Shown here in pieces: positions 1 through 6,028 of a DNA stretch of 6,897 nucleotides; positions within the stretch are counted from its first letter, which is position 1; each line of letters opens with the position of its first letter. Location: positions 1,845 through 8,741 of the forward strand of contig DYMR01000076.1 of the NCBI GenBank assembly GCA_020721485.1, in the 5' to 3' direction. The stretch comes from Halothiobacillus neapolitanus. GTDB taxonomy: Bacteria; Pseudomonadota; Gammaproteobacteria; Halothiobacillales; Halothiobacillaceae. The notes under the pieces are model-generated. The model worked only from the letters and a program-made list of their open reading frames with translations. It searched no databases and had not been told where the DNA came from. The translations under genes were made by a program, and so were the position numbers.

Positions 1-453
1 GGCATCCGCATTCAGCCCTTCAATGGCCGCGCGGAAGGCTTCGAGGTTATCGAACGCGAGATAAACGGAGGCGAAGCGCAAGTAGGCGACTTGATCCAAC
101 TGGCGCAGCGCCTGCATGACCAATTCACCAATGCGCCGCGCGGGAATTTCTTTATCGCTCAAGGCTTGGAGGGTTTTTTTAATGTCCTCGATCGCTTCGT
201 CGATTTTTTTAGTCGGCACCGGGCGTTTTTCCAGCGCCCGCATCATGCCCGCCCGCAACTTGTCCTCGTTGAAGTTCTGCCGCGCGCCACTGCTCTTCAC
301 CACCCGAGGCAGGCGAATATCCGCCGTTTCATAGGTGGTGAATCGATGACCGCAGCTCAAGCATTCGCGCCGTCGCCGAATCGAGCTGCCCGATTCGACC
401 ACACGCGAATCCACCACATGCGTTTGATCGGCGTCGCAGGCGATGCATTTCAT
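1..453 (-). CDS. nrdR: NrdR, ATP-cone transcriptional repressor of ribonucleotide reductase genes (3' end cut by window)
   Basis: NrdR is a cytoplasmic regulator that senses ATP/dATP and represses ribonucleotide reductase operons by binding NrdR boxes. The visible 151 residues begin MKCIACDADQ and carry the N-terminal zinc ribbon with Cys3, Cys6, Cys31 and Cys34, and the basic RRRREC stretch at 26-31. The ATP-cone domain follows, from about residue 49 to 139 (LPRVVKSSG, then FNEDKLRAGM and RALEKRPV, ending near VAYLRFASVY at 122-131). The frame is open to base 1 with no stop, so the C-terminus lies outside. The family is usually about 150-170 residues, so only a few residues should be missing. 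The ATG at 453 is chosen because the zinc ribbon starts at residue 3. No clear Shine-Dalgarno precedes it. It starts 12 bp after the glyA stop, which suggests cotranscription and perhaps translational coupling. All four zinc ligands are present, so the protein looks functional. Confidence 0.95.
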   Translation of the reverse strand, partial: MKCIACDADQTHVVDSRVVESGSSIRRRRECLSCGHRFTTYETADIRLPRVVKSSGARQNFNEDKLRAGMMRALEKRPVPTKKIDEAIEDIKKTLQALSDKEIPARRIGELVMQALRQLDQVAYLRFASVYLAFDNLEAFRAAIEGLNADA

Positions 454-465
454 GCGCGGCGAAAC

Positions 466-1719
466 TCAGCGTTGGTACACCGGGAACCGTTGGCACAGCG
501 CCGTGACTTTGCCGCGCACCTCGGCGATGACCGCGACATCGTTCAAGTGGTCGATCACATCGCACATCCAACCGGCGAGGTCCGTCGCTTCTTGAATCCC
601 GAAGCCGCGCGTGGTGATGGCCGCCGTGCCGACGCGAATGCCCGATGTCACGAACGGCGATTGCGGATCATTCGGCACCGCGTTTTTGTTGACCGTGATG
701 TGCGCCTGACCGAGCGCTGCGTCCACCGCTTTTCCGGTCAGTCCCTTTTTAACCAAACTCACTAAGAACAAGTGGTTATCGGTACCGCCAGACACCACAT
801 CCAAGCCGCGCGCGACGAACACCTTGGCCATCGCGCGGGCGTTGTCCACCACCTGCTGTTGGTAGGTCGTAAATTCCGGTTGCAGCGCTTCTTTGAATGC
901 CACGGCTTTGGCCGCAATCACATGCATCAAAGGGCCGCCTTGAATGCCGGGGAATACCAGTGAATTGAGCTTTTTCTCAATGTCCGGGTTGGCTTTGGCC
1001 AGAATGATGCCGCCGCGCGGGCCGCGCAGGGTTTTGTGCGTGGTCGAAGTGGTGACATCGGCAATTTGTACCGGACTCGGGTACACACCGGCGGCGACCA
1101 AGCCGGCGACATGCGCCATGTCCACCACCAAATACGCGCCAATTTCATCGGCGATTGCGCGGAACCGCGCCCAATCGACCACCCGTGAATAAGCCGAAAA
1201 GCCCGCCACAATCAGCTTTGGCCGATGCTCACGCGCCAAGCGCTCGACTTCGACATAATCAATGTAGCCTTGGTCGTCGATGCCGTACTGCACCGCGTTG
1301 TAAATTTTGCCGGAAAAATTCACCTTCGCGCCGTGGGTCAAATGCCCGCCGTGCGCCAAGCTCATCCCCAAAATCGTGTCGCCCGGATTGAGCAGCGCCA
1401 TGAACACCGCCGCGTTGGCCTGCGAGCCGGAATGCGGTTGCACATTCGCATAATCGGCGCCAAACAATTCCTTGGCGCGGTCGATGGCGAGCTGCTCGGC
1501 CACATCGACATACTCACAGCCGCCGTAATAGCGCTTGGCCGGGTAGCCTTCGGCATATTTGTTGGTCAGCACCGAACCTTGGGCTTCCAGCACGCGCGGG
1601 CTGGCGTAGTTTTCCGACGCAATCAGCTCGACATGATCCTCTTGCCGCCGCACTTCATCGGCAATCGACTGCGCCAGCACCGGATCGAATTCGGCAATCG
1701 TCATGGACTTGGAAAACAT
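466..1719 (-). CDS. glyA: Serine hydroxymethyltransferase
   Basis: GlyA is a cytoplasmic PLP enzyme that interconverts serine plus tetrahydrofolate with glycine plus 5,10-methylene-tetrahydrofolate, the main source of one-carbon units. The 417-residue product has the usual family length and aligns end to end with E. coli GlyA from memory. Visible landmarks are [10 protein letters not shown] (29-38), [10 protein letters not shown] (51-60), [21 protein letters not shown] (93-102), the [10 protein letters not shown] block (121-130), VDMAHVAGL (199-207), and [15 protein letters not shown] with the PLP-binding Lys229. [18 protein letters not shown] and LAGWMCDV lie near the C-terminus. The ATG at 1719 is preferred over the ATG at 1704: it has a good ribosome site (GAGGTG, 5 nt upstream) and gives the usual family N-terminus. 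nrdR follows after 12 bp, so the two are probably one operon. Upstream is the 403-bp region shared with a divergent gene. Nothing suggests damage or transfer. Confidence 0.98.
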   Translation of the reverse strand: MFSKSMTIAEFDPVLAQSIADEVRRQEDHVELIASENYASPRVLEAQGSVLTNKYAEGYPAKRYYGGCEYVDVAEQLAIDRAKELFGADYANVQPHSGSQANAAVFMALLNPGDTILGMSLAHGGHLTHGAKVNFSGKIYNAVQYGIDDQGYIDYVEVERLAREHRPKLIVAGFSAYSRVVDWARFRAIADEIGAYLVVDMAHVAGLVAAGVYPSPVQIADVTTSTTHKTLRGPRGGIILAKANPDIEKKLNSLVFPGIQGGPLMHVIAAKAVAFKEALQPEFTTYQQQVVDNARAMAKVFVARGLDVVSGGTDNHLFLVSLVKKGLTGKAVDAALGQAHITVNKNAVPNDPQSPFVTSGIRVGTAAITTRGFGIQEATDLAGWMCDVIDHLNDVAVIAEVRGKVTALCQRFPVYQR

Positions 1720-1724
1720 AAAAA

Positions 1725-1730
1725 CACCTC
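1725..1730 (-). promoter_or_regulatory. Ribosome binding site of glyA
   Basis: GAGGTG on the minus strand lies 5 nt before the ATG at 1719 and matches the anti-Shine-Dalgarno core well. The alternative ATG five codons inside has no such site, so this decides the start. Confidence 0.75.
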
Positions 1731-1830
1731 AGAAACATAAAGTTAAAACGAAATCGGTCGCGTGTTCGCGTGTTGCTTACGGGCATACTCGCGGGCAAGT
1801 TCGCGGAGCCAAGCGGAAAAAATTTGCTCG

Positions 1831-1839
1831 ATTTTAGCA
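1831..1839 (-). promoter_or_regulatory. glyA: Candidate extended -10 promoter element for glyA
   Basis: On the minus strand this reads TGCTAAAAT, an extended -10 (TGn) followed by TAAAAT, which matches five of six bases of the sigma-70 consensus TATAAT. No good -35 lies 16-18 nt upstream, which is tolerable for an extended -10 promoter. Transcription would start near 1823 and give a leader of about 100 nt. A second, weaker candidate further upstream pairs TTTACA (1957-1962) with CATACT (1936-1941) at a short 15-nt spacing. This is an inference from motif matching only. Confidence 0.3.
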
Positions 1840-1956
1840 GGATGCCGGACGGGATACGCGATCGGCGGCAGCAACGAACGCATCTGGTATATCGGCAAAA
1901 AACGGCGTTCAAACGGGCTTTAATACGAGGCTGTGAGTATGCCGCACACCACTCAA

Positions 1957-2010
1957 TGTAAAAAATGATCTTTATTGAATTACTTGGTGCAAATAAATCA
2001 TCAATCAATC
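1957..2010. promoter_or_regulatory. AT-rich island, probable promoter zone between divergent genes
   Basis: This 54-bp stretch is about 24% GC by hand count, far below the GC-rich coding sequence around it. It contains the repeated tetramer ATCA near 1998-2009 and a weak plus-strand sigma-70-like pair, TTGAAT (1975-1980) and AATCAT (1996-2001), at a 15-nt spacing. It sits just before the foldable leader of the plus-strand gene, so it is the natural place for that gene's promoter. It could also bind a nucleoid protein. I found no full FNR box (TTGAT-N4-ATCAA) and no clean IHF site in it. Confidence 0.35.
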
Positions 2011-2011
2011 A

Positions 2012-2099
2012 GGGATTAACGAAGAAAATCCGTCTGAGCCCAAACCGATCACGCGGCGGATTCTTTCCCGTCCGCCCACCGACTGAACCTTCGTTACCC
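2012..2099 (+). promoter_or_regulatory. Possible structured 5' leader of the cyclic-nucleotide-binding protein gene
   Basis: An outer stem can form between TAACGAAG (2017-2024) and CTTCGTTA (2089-2096), 8 perfect pairs. It is extended by GGG (2012-2014) with CCC (2097-2099) across a 2-nt bulge. Inside are two stems that share bases and so exclude each other: AATCCG (2027-2032) with CGGATT (2057-2062), and GGCGGA (2055-2060) with TCCGCC (2071-2076). The ribosome site of the next gene begins about 10 nt after the outer stem. The layout resembles a leader RNA with alternative folds, but it matches no riboswitch class I know, and the repeats could instead be protein-binding sites or chance. Confidence 0.25.
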
Positions 2100-2108
2100 A
2101 TAACCTAA

Positions 2109-2116
2109 AGGCAGGA
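2109..2116 (+). promoter_or_regulatory. Ribosome binding site of the cyclic-nucleotide-binding protein gene
   Basis: AGGCAGGA ends 6 nt before the ATG at 2123. It is an imperfect but well-placed match to AAGGAGG and supports this start. Confidence 0.55.
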
Positions 2117-2122
2117 TTCGCC

Positions 2123-2611
2123 ATGATTACTGACAACGACCGCAATCAACTGATCGAGTTTTTGACCAAACTCAGCGACACCCAGATATTTACTCAGCGG
2201 GAAATCAACGCCTTCCTAGATTTTTGCGATTTGATGAACCTGAAAACCGGCGACATCATCGCCGACATTGGCGAGGTCGGGGAATCGCTCTATTTTCTGC
2301 TCGAAGGCGAGGCCGAATTGGTGGTCGGCTCCCGCGTCAACGAATTAGTGGTCGGGCGAATTCTGGCGGGTGAAATGCTCGGCGAAATGAGTTTTTTCGA
2401 CCGCAACCCCCGCAATGTTCGCCTGCGCGCCAGCGAACCGACGCGCCTGCTGCGCCTGCCGCGCACCATGTACCAGCGGCTGCGGCTGGAATATCCGGTG
2501 CTGACGGTGCTGCTGCTCGAATACGCGCTGATTAGCCTCGACAACCTCTATCGGCGCACCAGCACGGACATGGCGCAACTCAACCAGTACATCTACAACA
2601 TCGGCAAATAA
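2123..2611 (+). CDS. Stand-alone cyclic-nucleotide-binding (Crp-type sensor) domain protein without DNA-binding domain
   Basis: This 162-residue soluble protein has the beta-roll of the CRP/cNMP-binding family. LKTGDIIADIGEVGESLYFLLEGEAEL (40-66) fits the first strands, including the typical ESLYFLLEGEAEL block. GEMLGEMSFFDRNPRNVRLRA (83-103) fits the phosphate-binding cassette, with Gly87, Glu88 and Arg97. The usual R-S/T-A of nucleotide-binding members is R-N-V here (97-99), so cAMP binding is uncertain. Residues 115-145 form the helix after the beta-roll. The protein ends at YNIGK with no helix-turn-helix, so it is not a CRP/FNR-type DNA-binding regulator by itself. Residues 1-35 look helical. 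The frame is intact with a fair ribosome site. The gene is transcribed away from glyA and towards ccoI. It may sense a nucleotide or act as a small regulatory subunit of a partner protein, but the partner is unknown and no function is assigned. Confidence 0.88.
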   Translation: MITDNDRNQLIEFLTKLSDTQIFTQREINAFLDFCDLMNLKTGDIIADIGEVGESLYFLLEGEAELVVGSRVNELVVGRILAGEMLGEMSFFDRNPRNVRLRASEPTRLLRLPRTMYQRLRLEYPVLTVLLLEYALISLDNLYRRTSTDMAQLNQYIYNIGK

Positions 2612-2633
2612 GCCGCTGGCGCAGGCCAACGGC
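2612..2633 (-). terminator. Intrinsic-type terminator of the ccoGHI operon
   Basis: Read on the minus strand, GCCGTTGGC, loop CTGC, GCCAGCGGC gives a 9-bp stem with one G-U pair, followed at once by TTATTT. It starts 9 nt after the ccoI stop codon. On the plus strand the same position is a C-A mismatch and no T-run follows, so the element favours the minus-strand operon. The T-tract is interrupted and overlaps the stop codon of the convergent gene. Confidence 0.55.
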
Positions 2634-2641
2634 GACAAGCG

Positions 2642-5110
2642 TTAATCCCAGCGCAGCCGCAGGGCATTGCCGACCACGACGAGCGAGCTCAACGACATCC
2701 CGATCGCCGCCACCCACGGTTCAATGAATCCGGCGGCCGCCAGCGGGATGGCGATGAAGTTGTACACCGCCGTCCACGACAGGTTTTGCCGAATATTCGC
2801 CAACACCCGACGGGCATACACCAGCCCATAGTGGATTTGTTGAAGCTGATCGTTCAGCAGCACAATATCGGCGCTGTGACGGGCGATGACCGTGCCACCG
2901 CCCATGGCCATCGACACCTGCGCCTGCGCGAGCACCGGCGCATCGTTGATGCCGTCGCCGATCATCAACACCACGGCGCCTTCTTGTTGCAGCTTTTGAA
3001 CGAAGGCGAGCTTTTCATCCGGCAATAGCCCGCCGTGCGCCTGTTGAATCGACAAACTGTGAGCCAGCGCGGCCACGCGAGCGGGTTGATCGCCGGAGAG
3101 CACCACGGTTTCCAACCCCATGGCGCGCGCAGATTCGATCATGGCCTGCGCGTCTGGCCGCAAACTATCGCTCAGATAAAACACGGCAGATACCGCGCCA
3201 TCCACCAGCATCCACACGGCCAAGTCGGCGGATTCTGTCCGCATCGCGGGGACGGAAACGCCCAATTCGGCCAGCAAGCGGGCATTCCCGAGGCTCACCG
3301 CCCGCCCTTCGACTTGGCCACTCAAACCCCGGCCAGGATAGTTGACCACGCCGGTCACCGCCGGCAACACGCCTTTTTCGGCGGCAGCGCGGGCAATCGC
3401 CAAGCCAACCGGATGCTCGGTTTGCTGTTCGAGCGCGCCCGCCCAACGCAGGGCGGTGGCGGCATCAAACCCGCCCAAAGGCTCTACCCGTTGCAGGGCG
3501 ATTTGGCCGTCGGTGAGTGTGCCGGTTTTATCAAACACCACATGGGTGGCCTGCGCCAAGGTCTCCAGCGCATAGCCCCGTGTGACCAAAAGACCGGATT
3601 TGGTGAGTCGCCCCACGGCGACCGCAATCGCCGCCGGCGTGGCGAGCGACAAGGCGCAAGGGCAAGTAATCGCCAAAATCGCCACCGCCACCCAAAAGGC
3701 TTTGCTGGGATCGATAAACAACCACGCGATGGTAACCAGCGCCGTGACAGCCAGCAGCGCCACCACGAATTTTCGGGCGAACCGATCAGCCGATTCGGCA
3801 ATTTTCGGCTTTTGGGTTTGCGCGCGATCAATCAGCCGGACAATCGACGACACCATGGTGTCTTGCCCGACTTTTTGCACCCGCATGACCAGCGGGCTTT
3901 CGATATTGATGGTGCCCGCCACCAACGAGCTGCCGGGGAATTTGTGCTCCGGCACACTTTCGCCGGTGAGCATCGCCGCATTCACACTGCTTTGCCCCTC
4001 CTCCACCACCCCATCGGCAGGAATGGCATCGCCCGGCCGCACCAGCACCCGATCTCGTTCCACTAAATCAAAGGCGGGCACGACGGTCACTTCGCCATCA
4101 GCGCCCAAGCGATGCGCAACGGCCGGCACCAGCCGCGTGAGGGCTTCGCTCATCTCCCCGGCCTTATGCCGAGCGGATTGTTCCAGCAGCCGACCGGTCA
4201 GCAGCAGGGCAATGAACATGGTGACGGAATCGAAATAAATGTGGCCGCTGTTCGTAACCACCGCCCACACGCTGCCCGAGTAGGCGAGCAAAATCGACAG
4301 CGACACCGGCAAATCCATGCCGACCTGCTTTTGCTTGAGATCGCGCCAGGCCGGTTTGAAAAACGCCTGACCGGAATACAGCACAATCGGGGTGGAGAGA
4401 ATCAAGCTCATCCACCAAAAAAAGTAGCGTAGTTGGTCGCTGATGCCCAGATAATCCCCAAAATACAGGGACATAGAAATCATCATGACCTGAAGATACA
4501 CCAGCCCGGCCACCGCCAGCCGCTGCATCAGAATATGGCGCTCCCGCTTGAACAACCGATCCTGGCGGTTCGGGTCATACGGATGCGCACGGTAGCCAAT
4601 CGCCATGATGGCGCGCAAAATCTCGCTTAAGGAAACCTGCCGGTTATCCCAAACGACCTGCGCGCGGTGGGTCGAGAAATTCACGGTGAACGACTGCACA
4701 CCCGGCAGCTGCTGCACATGGCGCTCGGTGAGCCACACGCAGGCCGCACAGACCAGCCCTTCGAGAATCAGGGACGCTTCCCGAATATCGCCATCGCGGT
4801 TGGCCACGAAAGACTTTTGCATTTCTGGCCGATCAAACACCGCCAACTCTTGCAGCACCTGCGCCAAATCATCTTTGGGGCGAACGCTCGCCTCGGTGCG
4901 GTGGTGGTAGTAATCCGCCATGCCATTTTCAACAATGGCCTCCGCCACCGCTTGGCAGCCGGGACAACACATCGGCCGATCCGCGCCCAACACCACGGCG
5001 TGATAGGGGCTACCCGCCGGAACGGGCAAACCACAATGAAAACACACCACCTCCGCCAAGGCTGGGGCGGAACCCCCTTGTTTCGGACGAATCGCCGCTT
5101 CTACCGTCAT
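2642..5110 (-). CDS. ccoI: Copper-exporting P-type ATPase for cbb3 oxidase assembly (CcoI/FixI)
   Basis: CcoI is an inner-membrane P1B ATPase that moves Cu(I) outward for insertion into the CuB site of cytochrome cbb3 oxidase. The 822-residue protein starts with a cysteine-rich domain typical of the FixI branch: CFHC (23-26) and CCPGC (48-52). A heavy-metal-associated domain with CAAC (121-124) follows. Eight membrane helices are visible, near 194-218, 226-247, 265-285, 292-310, 444-466, 471-500, 777-796 and 798-819. The catalytic motifs are all present: TGES (382-385), the membrane metal site CPC (483-485), DKTGT (527-531, phosphorylated Asp527), HP (566-567) and GDGIND (718-723). Tyr783-Asn784 in helix 7 and MSLSS (805-809) in helix 8 match the Cu(I) subgroup. 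The ATG at 5110 has GGAG 9 nt upstream. It lies 60 bp after ccoH and is the last gene of the operon. Usual ccoS is not found after it. Confidence 0.96.
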   Translation of the reverse strand: MTVEAAIRPKQGGSAPALAEVVCFHCGLPVPAGSPYHAVVLGADRPMCCPGCQAVAEAIVENGMADYYHHRTEASVRPKDDLAQVLQELAVFDRPEMQKSFVANRDGDIREASLILEGLVCAACVWLTERHVQQLPGVQSFTVNFSTHRAQVVWDNRQVSLSEILRAIMAIGYRAHPYDPNRQDRLFKRERHILMQRLAVAGLVYLQVMMISMSLYFGDYLGISDQLRYFFWWMSLILSTPIVLYSGQAFFKPAWRDLKQKQVGMDLPVSLSILLAYSGSVWAVVTNSGHIYFDSVTMFIALLLTGRLLEQSARHKAGEMSEALTRLVPAVAHRLGADGEVTVVPAFDLVERDRVLVRPGDAIPADGVVEEGQSSVNAAMLTGESVPEHKFPGSSLVAGTINIESPLVMRVQKVGQDTMVSSIVRLIDRAQTQKPKIAESADRFARKFVVALLAVTALVTIAWLFIDPSKAFWVAVAILAITCPCALSLATPAAIAVAVGRLTKSGLLVTRGYALETLAQATHVVFDKTGTLTDGQIALQRVEPLGGFDAATALRWAGALEQQTEHPVGLAIARAAAEKGVLPAVTGVVNYPGRGLSGQVEGRAVSLGNARLLAELGVSVPAMRTESADLAVWMLVDGAVSAVFYLSDSLRPDAQAMIESARAMGLETVVLSGDQPARVAALAHSLSIQQAHGGLLPDEKLAFVQKLQQEGAVVLMIGDGINDAPVLAQAQVSMAMGGGTVIARHSADIVLLNDQLQQIHYGLVYARRVLANIRQNLSWTAVYNFIAIPLAAAGFIEPWVAAIGMSLSSLVVVGNALRLRWD

Positions 5111-5170
5111 CGCTCACCACTCCACTTTGCGTTTCACTCATTCGGTGTTTTGCTCAGATGAAGTAGGGGT

Positions 5171-5998
5171 TCAGGGGGTCGATTGCGTCTCGTTGCGGGC
5201 GTGAAGATGCACATCCGTGCGGCCATCCAATTCAAAATTGGCGTTGTCTTTCTGAATGTGAATGAGAACTTCCCACAAGCCCGGTGCGGTCATGGTGATC
5301 GGCAATTGATAATCGCCACCCGCCACCTCGGGCAGCGCCACCGAGAAATCAAGGCGTTTGTCAGCCGGACGCATCAAATCAACCTTAATTTTCGCCCCCG
5401 GTACCGCGTTCCCTTTGTCGTCCACCACCGACACTTTGAACAGCGTGGGCTGATTCACCACCGGCGGGTCTACCCAGCCCTTGTGTACCTTCCAGCCGAG
5501 CTGCACCTGCTCATCCAACGCGCTGTCGTATTGGTTGAACAGCTTCTCTTGCTGCTGATAATCCCGCGCAACCGTGCCGGGGAAAAACGAAGTAACAATC
5601 GTGCCTTCATCGGGCTTCGGCAATAAATCGTGTGCCGCGCGTTGCGACAGCCCGCTGGAAGCCAGGGTCACAAAAATCGAATCCAGCAGCACAACCACGG
5701 ACAAGAAAATGAAAATCGACGCGGGCCCCCAATGGAACGATTTCCCGCCACCTTCCGCCGCCTTGGCCGGATAAATAAAGCCCAGAATAAACGCCGCCAT
5801 CACATAAATCGCCACCACGGCGGTAACGATGTCCGACCCCGGCCAATGGGTAATGGCATACGGCGCATACGCGGCCAGCGACAACACCCCAAGGATGACC
5901 GCAATCGGGCGCCCTGCCCGTGGCCAACGCCACTTGAACAGGTAAAACAGCGCCACAATCCCCACGATACCCACCCCAGCGGGCAATACTAAATTCAT
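5171..5998 (-). CDS. ccoH: FixH/CcoH-like cbb3 oxidase assembly protein with an extra N-terminal membrane region
   Basis: FixH/CcoH is an inner-membrane protein needed for cbb3 oxidase maturation. I read 275 residues from the ATG at 5998, which has a strong ribosome site (GAGGAG, 7 nt upstream). A GTG at 6028 would add ten residues but has no such site. Residues 93-113 form the membrane helix that normally opens the FixH domain, followed by a soluble part (114-275) with FFPGTVARDYQQQEKLFNQYD (138-158), LGWKV, and an Ig-like beta-rich region ending DVHLHARN. Three more hydrophobic segments precede it, at about 4-22, 30-50 and 56-77, where the family usually has a single helix and only about 150-170 residues. 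Placement between ccoG and ccoI makes the assignment firm. The role of the added helices is unknown: they may be an anchor or a contact surface for an oxidase subunit, or a fused small protein. Confidence 0.85.
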   Translation of the reverse strand: MNLVLPAGVGIVGIVALFYLFKWRWPRAGRPIAVILGVLSLAAYAPYAITHWPGSDIVTAVVAIYVMAAFILGFIYPAKAAEGGGKSFHWGPASIFIFLSVVVLLDSIFVTLASSGLSQRAAHDLLPKPDEGTIVTSFFPGTVARDYQQQEKLFNQYDSALDEQVQLGWKVHKGWVDPPVVNQPTLFKVSVVDDKGNAVPGAKIKVDLMRPADKRLDFSVALPEVAGGDYQLPITMTAPGLWEVLIHIQKDNANFELDGRTDVHLHARNETQSTP

Positions 5999-6005
5999 CG
6001 TTCTG

Positions 6006-6011
6006 CTCCTC
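6006..6011 (-). promoter_or_regulatory. ccoH: Ribosome binding site of ccoH
   Basis: GAGGAG on the minus strand, 7 nt before the ATG at 5998, in the short gap after ccoG. It decides the start in favour of this ATG over the in-frame GTG at 6028, which nearly abuts the ccoG stop codon. Confidence 0.7.
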
Positions 6012-6028
6012 GGCTCATCGCCGCACAC

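Larger units (their letters stand above)
1720..2122. other. Divergent intergenic region between glyA and the cyclic-nucleotide-binding protein gene
   Basis: These 403 bp hold no convincing gene. Two open frames cross them: about 63 codons on the plus strand from a GTG near 1770, and one on the minus strand that runs into glyA in another frame. Neither has a ribosome site or a recognisable product. The region must contain the promoters of both flanking genes. What can be seen is a possible extended -10 for glyA near 1831-1839, an AT-rich stretch at 1957-2010, and a segment at 2012-2099 with several inverted repeats in front of the plus-strand gene. I could not match any known riboswitch consensus, including glycine or TPP, on either strand. 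Confidence 0.6.

Noticed and set aside
174..210. Two A7 runs close together in the nrdR coding strand, as a possible programmed frameshift or slippage site
   Set aside because: The codon before each run ends in T, so they do not fit the A-AAA-AAG type slippery heptamer. The frame stays open and the protein matches the family across both runs.
1782..1943. 9-bp inverted repeat, GGCATACTC (1782-1790) and GAGTATGCC (1935-1943)
   Set aside because: A repeat of this length about 150 bp apart is expected by chance at a fair rate in 400 bp, and no other sign of function was seen.
1770..1961. 63-codon open frame on the plus strand inside the divergent intergenic region
   Set aside because: It starts at a GTG with no ribosome site, resembles no family I know, and covers the region expected to hold promoters.
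1957..2010. FNR-type site, which would fit oxygen control next to cbb3 genes
   Set aside because: Only TTGAT-like half sites are present; no TTGAT-N4-ATCAA palindrome was found on either strand here. The real cco promoter should lie beyond the right edge.
2033..2090. TPP-riboswitch-like words (CTGAG and CTGAACC) in the leader before the cyclic-nucleotide-binding gene
   Set aside because: The rest of the TPP consensus and its arm arrangement are missing, and the downstream gene has no link to thiamine.
3035..4066. 343-codon open frame on the plus strand opposite ccoI
   Set aside because: It is antisense to a complete, motif-rich ccoI frame, is rich in Arg, His and Gln as expected of a shadow frame in GC-rich DNA, and has no recognisable domain.
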